A DNA stretch of 64,000 nucleotides. It comes from Prosapia bicincta (taxonomy: Eukaryota > Arthropoda > Insecta > Hemiptera > Cercopidae). The DNA lies in NCBI GenBank assembly GCA_036971475.1, contig JBAIZL010000002.1:12707868-12771867 (forward strand), in the 5' to 3' direction. Both the position numbers and the translations under genes were made by a program. The stretch's first letter is position 1. Every line of letters begins with the position of its first letter. Shown in pieces: positions 1 to 11,700 of the stretch. The notes beneath the pieces are model-generated. The model had not been told where the DNA came from, did no database searches, and worked only from the letters and a program-made list of their open reading frames with translations.

Positions 1-253
1 AATATGTAATATATAAGTGCAAATATTTTTGTAGCAAAATAAAACTCAATTGACAAGAGGAATTAATTGTGTGTACTAGATCGCTCGAATCAAGAATAAT
101 CTAATCCACAATAGGTTTATGTAATTCACCAGAACATAAAAATTCTATGGTGAGGAACAAAAAATTATTTTGCATCAAGAATACCACAGTGTCACTGTGG
201 TATCAGTGTGGTGCTATCAGTGGGTTAAAGCCTGAAGGAAGAGGCTATATCAC
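1..253. other. Intron 3' of the last visible exon; no gene seen
   Basis: AT-rich sequence downstream of the donor of exon 21. No further ABCC coding is present, so the next NBD2 exon lies outside the window. Confidence 0.6.
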
Positions 254-496
254 CTTGTCTAAAGCGTCCCATATCTGTACGTCAGTCAGCTGGTTTAATG
301 GATCTAAGTTAGCCCTCAAGGTTCCTGCAAATAAGACAGGATGTCTGGGAACTACACTAATTTTAGCTCTTAGTTGTTTTACAGGAACGTCTCTAATGTC
401 AACTCCATCAATACGTATAGAGCCACCAGGCGAAGGTTCAATCAGTCTCAGAAGTGCGGCCAATAGTGAAGACTTTCCACTGCCCACAATGCCAAC
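254..496 (-). CDS. ABCC exon 21: NBD2 Walker A to Q-loop region
   Basis: Acceptor TTCCTATAG, donor GACAAG/GTGATA, 81 whole codons. It encodes VGIVGSGKSSLLAALLRLIE, then IRIDGVDI, QLRAKISVVPRHPVLFAGTL and RANLDPLNQLTDVQIWDALD. The GTLRxNLDP and iW-AL motifs place it in NBD2. The P-loop GIVGSGKS fits GxxGxGKS but is three residues shorter than the usual VGIVGRTGAGKSS, and the Q-loop IIPQdPVLF is VVPRHPVLF (Gln to Arg). The signature, Walker B and H-loop of NBD2 lie beyond the window start. Confidence 0.95.
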
Positions 497-3400
497 CTAT
501 AGGAACAAATAATAATTACTGAAATCAAATTTTTACCATTTCTTATTGTGTTACTGAATTGAAATATAGGTAATGGGAATTTCCTTTACAAACAGTTAGA
601 ATCTTATGTTTAACTAGAAACACTTGAACATATATTAGTATGTTACACTTGCCTACAGTTCAGTTAATTTTTGATTATTGATGATGACTGTTTCGGGAGA
701 TGTATCCCATTGTTAAGTCAGACAGTAACTATACTACACGACACATCTCCTGAAACGGCTGCCCTCAATAATCAAAAAAGTAAGTGCTACTATAGGCAAG
801 TATAATATGGTAAAATATATTCATGAGTTTTTAATTAAAAACTAGTAACTCAAGTGAAAATAGAACCAAATAATATTTTTTTGTATTGATATCTCTTGGC
901 AAAAACACCACTACCTACTGATATTTTTCAGCAGACTCGTTTCACACTTAATCAGTGCAGTTTCAATGCTGTGAGCCATGGACATAACTCATGCTTATCT
1001 ACTATTTGGTCATTAAGTACTACAGAAACATAAATTAACTTGAAGTGTGAAATTTATTGATTTTTATAAGAAATTATGTAACTGGTATATATATGTACAT
1101 GTCATTTGTTTTTACTGCCTAAGTTTAAAATATTTAGAGTAACTTGAAAATCATTATGTGAAGAAACACCAAATACTTTTAAAAAAATAATATTGCTTGT
1201 CTTTTAAAAAAACTAATTGGAAGCTACTGTTATTTACTATTCAAATTTGCCAAAATAAAAGTTTTGATGAAACTTTTTTTTTTTTTAATTCTAGATTGGT
1301 AAAATTTGTGAAATGATTTTTAAATGAAACTAGCATGATTTTAAAATTATATCTTGCTTAATTATAAATTGAAATTCCACATAATACTTAAGTAGTCTAC
1401 ATTAAAAACTAGGGATGGGCTGATTCGTAAAATCTTCAATTCCAATTCTTCATTCTCAAGTAAATTATCAATTCTCTTAAGTTACATAGGCCTACATGAT
1501 ATTCTTTAATAATTAATTTAGTTAACATCTTGATTACATGGTGAAGTTTTTCATAGGTTTCGTTTTAATGTAATAGGCTGCACAAACCGTTCAACCTTGA
1601 TTTATGAAGAGGAATTTCTGTAAGCAAGACGAACAAATCAGAGAACAGTGACAAAAAAACAGACCAGAAATGCTTCCGATCGTCTTTGTTGATAACAGAT
1701 AGATAGACAATAGATGCGTCATACATAATAATATTTTTGTTATCTCAAATCAGCATTTTACTTCAATCATTTAATTCATTCAAAGCAACTAATACTGTAC
1801 ATAAATAAGACATATTTAATAGTTTATCAACTAAATAAATAAAACCAACTAGCCACAATACAAAAATCTTTATTACAATTACTTGGATTGCTAGGTGGAA
1901 TTATTTTGACAGTAAAATTATTGATAATATATTGAGGAAACAAAAAAGAAAATTGTTAGTGCAAAATTTATCAAAACTGTTACCTAAGGAAGAAATATAT
2001 TATTTATTATTAATAGTTGATGGTTGATTATTTTTCCTATAAATTACACTCTACACATATTTAAACAGTAAAAAAGAAGAATTGGAATCAACACCTTAAT
2101 CAATGAAGAGTCAAATATTAACAATTACTCGATCATTAGAATCTAAGATTCCTGGAATTGGAATCAGCCCATTACTATTAAAAACTAAATTATTGTTCTT
2201 ATTATTAATGATATTTCGATGAAAATTTCATTGATTACTGCCTTTGATTTAGTTTTTATTTTCTGTGGCATAAATTAAAAGCTAATTTCTATCTAATTAT
2301 CACTTATAGTCACTGTGGAATTTCTGCTCAAGTTTATACACTCAATTATGTTTTAAAAGAATTGAGAAATGGTATTCACCCAAATTATAAATTTTACTGC
2401 TTTTAATCACAAACACACATGTTCTGGAAATAAGGAAAGGAAGCATAAATAAGGGTCTAGATTTTGATATTGTTAATTTAGCGGAAGCTGAAGCAGAAGG
2501 AACCTACTGTATTGCATTTCATAATCTTTAGAAAATTTTATTCTAGAAAAATATTCCTATAATTAAAAAATAGTTTCAAGATAAAGGAAAGTGTTAATGT
2601 ATCTGTATGCTAAGATATAATTGAAGAAAAATACAGTTATTTTAGTACTGTCCAATCCTGGCAATCCAAATTTTGGTAGTCCGAAACTTCTACTAATACG
2701 AAACGATTTTTGAAAATATCAAAATGAGAAATAAATAAATAAATGGTTATAAAAGAGGTTCAAATAATAAAGGTAACACTGTTTTGTTTACTTTGTTATG
2801 GCCTCAGTGTATCGATTAGTCACCTACAGAAGTTCACCTTCAACGATTACAGCAATCAGACAGTAGAATTGTTTTTTCATCGCAGTGTGTTAAATTTTAA
2901 TTTAATTTTCATAATGGCATCTTCTTCTCTTAAAAGAAAACACAAAACACTTTCATTGTTGGATAAGTGGGACATTCTAAAACGTCTTGATATAGGCATA
3001 TATGTAGCCGTATTTATGTCGTAGATATAATATCTAATGTTTACTGGAACATAGTAAACATACATTCCGGTAATCAAAAGTGGTTGTACATTTATTATTT
3101 CGGATTACCAGGATTGGACTGTAATTACAAAAAAGAAAACAACAAAAGCTCAATGCATCAGTTGCACTTACAGTTTCCTTCGCCTTTATAGTAAACTGGA
3201 GGCTTTCCAGTGCTGCATGAGTTCCTATATTGTTTACCAAAGTTAAATTCACTACGGATATTTCACCATTGAATGGCCAAGCTTTGAGATTAGCAGTAAC
3301 TTCTATGCTTTCTCCTTCTACTGAAACTGTAAGAAACGTTTATATTTAGTTAATTAGAGCTTTAGAGAGAGGGTTAAAGGTAAAAGTCAAAATAGTGAAC

Positions 3401-5277
3401 TCAAAATCTCACCAAAAACTAGTTATTAATAAACAAACTAGTTTCAGTGACAGTGTCCCTTTCCTCAGTGCTTGGCTAATACTAACCAAAAGTTAGTGCT
3501 ACTCTGTCCTTGATTAGTAGTAGCCAAGCACTGAGGAAGGCTACATTGTCGCCAAAACTAGTTTGTTAATAGAAAACTAATTTTTTATGGTGAGTTTTTA
3601 ATGGTTAGATTTTGAGTTCACTATTTTGATTTTTACCTTTGTGTAAGAAACATTATTGCATAGAAATATAATGTACTAGTTACATCATATTCTTCGAAAC
3701 CAGTGCTATATTGGTGATGTATCTTGATATGTCTGGCACTCATTTCTAGCATATAAATATTATGTTTATTGTTTATCATGTTTGGATATTAAATACTTTT
3801 CCAAGTGGTGATTAATTAGGTGGATTTTCCAAGGTTATTTTGCTAACATTATATAAAAAATGTCCAATAGCTCAATGACATTAATAAACATAGGGAAAAT
3901 AAATAAACATAGTGGAATTAGATAGAGGAAACAGCAGTAAAAAATAAAAAATTTAGAACAAATAATAAATAATACATATAACAAACCTCTAACCACAAAT
4001 ATTTTTATCCTAGTCTTATGTAAATTTAGGTTACAAAGTAACCATCTTGAAAGACATGACAATACATACTGGCTAATGCAATACAGTTCCCTTATTTGAA
4101 CCAAATCACTTGCCTCCCTCGCCTAGAATGCCACAGCCTTTACTCCTAACAAAACTTTGCTACAGCCCCGGGTAAAAGCAAGAAGTAGCATCATCTAAAC
4201 TTATACATACATTAAAACCAATCCTTGTACATTAAATTTCTAAGAATGGAAAGAATAGTAACCAACCCAAAATCGTATATAAATATCAGAACACTTCTTT
4301 AAAAGTGAATACCAAATAGAATTGGGAATAGGGTCTCTAGCAGAATTTAATACAATATCAAGATTAGGCAGCAATACTTAACTTGACTAATCTTTTGTAT
4401 TTTATATCTCTAATATCCTCTTTAAATTTCATTAAATCTTTTCTTCTAATCTGAAAATGTAAATTTAATCAGAATCATTACAATTCACTTTCTAAATCCC
4501 TGATTTATCTAATGTTCTATTTTATCTTTAACATGGCCTAGTAAATTTTTAAGGGTGTTATATTTTTATAAGCAACTTTTAAATTAAAATTCTCAAAATT
4601 CCTAGCATTTTTCAGGGAGATTCGGTAAAACATTATTATTATAGATAAAAATTAATATGTTTGAAGGAGGTGACAAAAGTTACAAGTGTTCAATGAAGTA
4701 ATAAATATCTCTTAAGAGTAATACTTGGTCAAGACTTAACCAAAGTGGTAATCTTGGAAATATTATTAAAAAAATAATGTGGTCGTTTATAGTATGCAAA
4801 CACATTTTAAGGAAAAATGGGAATTGAAAACTTGGATGTTGTTTCTTTACAGCACAATTATTAAATTTACAATATCAATTTTTGAAAAAGTCAGTTGCCT
4901 TTAGATGAAGTAGAAAACTACTGTCCTGAAAAGAAACAACTTACAAAAACTGAGTCAACTGCTAGGTATACATAAATCTATTCACGCAAACATACAATAA
5001 ACTGAACTTACAAGCATTGTTATCTGCAGCAGCGTTGTAGGCAGGTTCTGGCGTTTCCTGTGGCAGATGTCCTGTTAATATCATTCTTCCAGCTGTCTCT
5101 AAAAGCCTAGAGGCTGATGTAGAATCTGCAACTACAAATGGCAACATGTTTGTCATCACCAGACACGAATATGTTGCCAAAGCTACAATGGACCGCTCTA
5201 CATCTATAACATAACAAAACATTTATGCAAATAAAACATAATTTGAATACAATTTGTAATTATTATGTATGTATGTA

Positions 5278-5327
<50 letters not shown>

Positions 5328-5485
5328 TGTGTGATGTGTGTGTGTCTATGTGTATGTGTATGTGTGTGTGTGTTTGTGTGATTTGTGTGTGTGTGTGTTT
5401 GTGTGATTTGTGTGTGTGTGAGTATGTCTGTGTGATGTGTGTGTGTGTCTATGTGTATGTGTATGTGTGTGTGTGTGTGTGTGTA

Positions 5486-5530
<45 letters not shown>

Positions 5531-5752
5531 ATATGTGTATGTGTGTATGTGCAAGTGCATGTGTTGTGTTTTGAATGTGTATGTGTGTGTGTGTGTGTGT
5601 TGAGAAGTGTGAGTGTTGAGAGATGTGAATGTGTAGGTGTGTGAGTGTGTTGCGGGTTAAATATGTGTGTGTGTATGTGTGTGTGTGTCTATATGTATGT
5701 GTGTGTGTGTGTGTTGAGAGGTGTGCATATGTGCGTATGTGTGTATGTGTAT

Positions 5753-5783
<31 letters not shown>

Positions 5784-8700
5784 CATGTACATGTGTTGTG
5801 TTTTGAATGTGTATTTGTCTGTGTGTGTGTGTTGAGAAGTGTGCATGTTGAGAGATGTGCCTGTGTAGGTGTGTGCGTGTGTTGTGGGTGTTGAATATGT
5901 ATGTGTGTGTGTGTCTATATGTATGTGTATGTGTGTTGAGAGGTGTGCATATGTGTATGTGTGTGTGTGTGTGTGTGCATGTGCATGTGCATGTATACAT
6001 GTGTTGGGTTTTGAATGTGTATGTGTCTGTGTGTGTGTGTGTGTGTGTTGAGAAGTGTGGGTGTTGAGAGATGTGCCTGTGTAGGTATGTGAGTGTGTTG
6101 TGGGTTGAATGTGTGTGTGTGTGTGTGTGTGTGTGCATGTGTTGTGTTTTGAATGTTTGTGTGTGTGTCTGTATGTGTGTGTTCATACCTTGGGAGCTGA
6201 TTCTGTAGCTAATACTACGAACAAAGTAAAATATATATATATATATAGGTTAGTTCTAGTAGAGCTTAAAGCTTATTTAGGAATTTTTTGGACTTGATAG
6301 GAGACTGACAGACTTACCTAAAGGCAATAGTCCAAAACTGCAATCTCTTGGAAATAAGCACATATAAAACACTTAATACACTTTTATTTGAAATATTTCG
6401 ATCAACATGATCTTCTTCAGTCAAGAAAGAGAAAACAAAACAAAAGATTGAAGTGAACCACAGATGTGTATAAACATCCAAATGTCACAGATTCAAAGAT
6501 TTATAGTTTATGATATAGAGCTATATGTGATATGTGTAGAAATTGTTATATGTGAATCGTGTAAAGATTGGTTACTTGAAACTAGATATTAAAAGTCTGT
6601 CAGAAGGAAGGTAATGGAGCTGTTAAAAATGGTAGAAGTTAGGGGGAAGTTAAAAGGAGTTTTATCTGATGTTGAGGTTAGGAGGCTCTCTAGATTTGGT
6701 ATACCACTGGTATGATAACTCCCATCTTCTTAATTCTGAAGAGTTGCAATCAGGGGGGAGGGCTTTAATTATTTTGGTGGTATAGCAATCATTGAAAGAG
6801 ATGATGTTGTGACTAGCAGCGTGTTGAGCGGTTGGCCTGTCTATGTTCATGGTTCCAACGTCATGTCTGTGGCCATTCATTCTGATGCTCAGACTATCCG
6901 TGGTAAGGCCTATGTACTGTGCCGGGCAAAATTTACATTGTAACTGGTATATTACATTACTGGATGTACAAGTATGATGACCCTGAATCTTGAAGTCCAC
7001 ATTGGTTGCTAGGCTATGGAAACTATTTGTTGGGATGTGTATTGGACATGTCTTGCATCTTGGTCTATTGCACGGAAAGGAGCCGTGAGGAAGTTTGGGC
7101 GGTTTTTCAGTACTTGGATCTGGTAATTTTGGATGTACTAAAATACTTTTTAAATTGAACGGTTGTCTGAACCAAATATGTGGTGGATTTGAGAAAAGAT
7201 CTTTGGTGTGGGCGGAAGCTTGAAGAATCTTAAAGCCATCCTTTAATATTTTGTTCAGCTTCGTTAGGCCTGGATGGTAATCTGTAACTAAAGACAGTTT
7301 GTCCTCCATAGGTGGTCTGGGTACATCAGATGACTGAGCCAAGTGGATTTGATTCTCAACGAGTTGTTTAGGGTATCCTCTTTTTTGGAAAGCTAGTAAG
7401 GTCTTTCTATTAAAGTCTTCCAATGCTATATCGTTGGAACAAATTCTCTTGCCCCTGACTGCCTGACTGTATGGTATGGACCTTTTTATATTCATGGGGT
7501 GGTTGCTATTGAAATGTAGGTATTGTAGATGGTTCGTCGGTTTGATGTGGACACCTGTATAGATATTCCCATCTCTGATTGTTACATCTACATCCAAGAA
7601 GGTGATTGTTGCTGCAGACTTCTCCCAGGTGAATTGAAGTGTGGAACATAGTGATAAGCCCTTCAAAAAACTTTCCAGTGTTGAGATTCCCTGTGTCCAG
7701 ATAACGAATATATCGTCTATATATCTGTACCAACATAATGGTTGGTGTGTTTGAGTTTTTAGGAAATCTGTTTCGATATTACCCATGTACAGGTTTGCGT
7801 ACGACAGGACAAAACAAAAGATTTTTTTTTCTCTTTCTTGACTGAAGAAGATCATGTTGATCGAAATATTTCAAATAAAAGTGTATTAAGTGTTTTATAT
7901 GTGTTTTATATGTGCTTATTTCCAAGAGATTGCAGTTTTGGACTATTGCATTTAGGTAAGTCTGTCAGTCTCCTATCAAGTCCAAAAAATTCCTAAATAA
8001 GCTTTAAGCTCTACTAGAACTAACCTATATATATATATATATATTCTTGATATTTAACATTATCCATTGTTTTTCCGTTGCACTGACTTTATGAAGTTAA
8101 TATATTACTATGGTGGATAAAATTACTCAAAAATATATATATATATATATATAGATCTAGACTAGAAATGTGTAGGTTAGTTAGCAAGTTATGATTAGCA
8201 AAGGGTTTTGCCTGGATTTTAGTTCCTAACTTGAAAAACCATTCTGAAACTTTATCTAACAGGACTTATCTAGAGCATTGTCTAAAAATGCTCTGTCAAA
8301 TGACCAATACACAGGAAGAAATATTGATAAGGAGAAAGTTTCGCTTTGATAAGGATAGATGATGGATAACATTAAGATAAATATATCAAATAATGATAAT
8401 AAAGACAAATTTAATCCGAACAAATCTGAATTTGTAACATATATCTTGTCTTTTTGGTAAACATTATAAATGAATTAACTTATCATTGGAAGAATGAAAT
8501 TAAGCTAAAAAAAGATGATATGTTTAAGTTAAATGACTTACTCAGTATGTAGAATGCAAATGTAATACAAGTAGTGAAGACGACACATGCAAGACTTAAC
8601 CAAAGACTAAGTGCTTCTGTAGCAGACTGAAGCAAGAAGAGGCTTGATGTATGTCTATCCTGAAAGAATATATTGTATAATTCTAAACCAATAATAATTG

Positions 8701-11700
8701 CAGATATGAAAACATTAACCACAAGATGAAAATCATTATATATTGTAACTAAAATATTTATATTTCTAATATGTAAGTTAATGGTGGTAAAACACCTGAA
8801 TTATCACCCCTCATGTTTCTAGTTTGCAATGGTTAATCCATTGCTGATCTAATTACATGCATGCTGCCGATAGTAGCAGTTATGAATTAATTCCTCTTGT
8901 CAATTTAGTTTCATGTTACTAAAAAAAGATTCTCACTTATATAGCACTACATATTACTATAATTTTAAAAATACTTAACTAAATGAATATGTAATTGCTT
9001 ACCTGCTGACGCGTTTCAAAACATTCGTCCCTTTTACGAAGCTAACCCTGTACTGGCAGCATCGGCTATTTGTAAAGGCTCTAACAGGAATGAGTTTATG
9101 ACTGTGGAATGGGTTGGGTTGTTTGAGTTGTGTGCCATAAAATAGAAAAGGCTGTTCAAAGTGTGTGTAATCATTTAATAAGTTTTCTGTATTTGTTGCG
9201 TAGTGTTTGTAGATTTCATATTTTTCTAAGGTTGTTAGTTTATTTGTTGTTGTTAGTTGTTAGAAAAATATCAAATCTACAAACACTACGCAACAAATAA
9301 AGAAAACGTATTAAATGATCACAAAGCCAATAGCCTTTTCTATTTTATGACACATAACTCAACAATCCACCCCATTCCACAATCATAAATCCATTCTCGT
9401 TAGAGCCTTTACAAAGAGCCGATGCCGCCAGTAGAGGGTTAGCTTCGTAAAAGGAACAAATGTTTTGAAATGCGTCAACAAGTAAGCAATTACGTATTCA
9501 CTTAGTTAAGTATTTTTAAAATTAGTTTAATTAGTGAATTCAAGATGATTACATCAAGCAACTAAATATTATATTTTTTATATGTGTGCAATTTTTTTAT
9601 TGGTTATTTTGTATCTTAGTTTGTTTATTATTTGTATTTGATTATTATGAATTATCATAATTAGTAAAAAGAAATTAACATTTCCTTATGGTTTAAAGTT
9701 TAGATTATTTTGTACTATTGTTCATTTTGTATGTACACAAGAACACACTAATTGTTAAAAACATTATTTGTACTACTGACTGACACCAACTAAAATATAT
9801 ATTGTACTGACTTTCTCACTCCAGTCAACATAAAAATTGCTGATGCGTTCTATTATGTTTAGACGTCTGACAGAAGGTCAATGGGCCATAAATATCTTTC
9901 TTTATTAATGCTCTAATTATCGATAGTCGATAAATATCCCTTAGAAAGCACAGACATTTAGTCTTGTGTGTGACAAATCAGAAAATAAATTCTTTTGAAG
10001 CAAACAAATCAATCAAACAATAATGATATTTAAGACTAGCGGGGCTATTGTTTATACCTGCTACTAATAAATTGTCATGCCTAACTGATCTAGTATGTAA
10101 ACTGCAATGGGTTAAAAGTTGTCAAGATCTATCTTAAGTGAGACATTTCAGAAGTCTTGGGAAGATTCATAATGGAATGTTGCCTTTAATGTTGAGAAGG
10201 AATCTCATTCTTTTAAAAAAATCATGTTTTTATTGATAGGATCAAGATTTCTGTATTTCTCCACAGATCTGACATTAGATTTTTTAAGAGTCTGCAGAGG
10301 TAGTAATTGGAAGGCACAGAACAAGTATTTTTTAATTCTATCATGCCCTAACAATGGATTAAGATTCTAGACCTATTCCTTAATACAGTTTACATTTCTG
10401 AAAACCCTCTATTCAATCTGTAGTCTATTTCTCAAATCTCATACTAGTACTGATAGCTTCTAATCATCAAGCTCAATTTCTAAGTTTTTGGCCAATATTG
10501 AAAAATCGTCATTTACATGACAATGTCAGATGCTTTAAATTTCATACATATCTGGTCAACTGAACAAACAAAACGTCTGGTATTCGAAGTTTTACATGAC
10601 TCCCTTGAAGTTACTATGTTACATACCAATACTCAACTGCTCAGTTTGGTATTTGAACACTGTGAATTCTCAAGAACCTGGAATTCAAAATGCCTAGTAT
10701 GTCCAAAGTACCTATGTGCTATCTTCCTTCATAAATCCAAGCATGTCATTCTTCAATTTCTTCCTGTCCAGTTATATTACACATAATATTTCTGATTTTA
10801 TTTTTGTGCAGAAGTGTTTACAAGGTTGCACTACGCACCACCATAGTGAAATTATTTTTACTGAAAGGTAAAAACTAGATCATAGTTAAAAACACATAGG
10901 TTTTAATTTATGAAGGTGCAATGAGGTCTTTTATTTGTTTAAATCATAGTAAGGACATATTATGCTTCTCTGCATTGGGCACTCTATGTTAACCCATGGA
11001 TATTTGATGCAACACGAAGATTCACTAATTTGCAACATATGTAGAGGTACTAAAAACATTCAGGCATTTGTTTAAATCATAGTAAGGACATATTATGCTT
11101 CTATGCATTAGGCACTCTATGTTAACCCATGGATATTTGATGCAACACGAAGATTCACTAATTTGCAACATATGTAGAGGTACTAAAAACATTCAGGCAT
11201 TTGTTTAAATCATAGTAAGGACATATTATGCTTCTATGCATTGGGCACTCTATGTTTAAATATTTTGTAATTATTTGGATTGTCATTTTAATATGTTTTT
11301 TAGCTTAATACTTTTTCTTCATATTTTCGTTATATTCTTCTGATAATTATAATTCACTCTTAATTTACTTTTTCACTTTATTTTCATTTGTAAGCTGAAA
11401 TTTATAAGTGCAAAAGTAATAATATTTACACTAATATAAATACTCAATGGGTAATATTTGATATAAGAATAAATGTTTAACTGAATTCTAGAGAAATTTT
11501 GGAATGAAAAAATATCACTTATTTATAAACTTCTTTTTTCAGACTTTTATCAATACTTTCCACTCTTGGTTCAGATTAATGTTACAACTGTTTCATTTTG
11601 TATCTTTTTTTTGTTTTGAAACTATTGTTATTACTTACAACTTTTTTAAAAAAATCAACAAATGTGTTGTTATTGTATAATTTAAAATAACTCACAATTT

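Noticed and set aside
3034..3252. Minus-strand frame starting at an internal codon
   Set aside because: It is ABCC exon 20 read through its donor into the intron; the exon proper is 3172-3326.
5204..6186. Several long open frames of His-Thr or Cys-Val residues
   Set aside because: They are translations of the (TG)n/(CA)n array in different frames, with no start context or domain.
10933..11256. Direct repeats considered as a CRISPR array
   Set aside because: The 133-bp units are contiguous without spacers, and the genome is eukaryotic.
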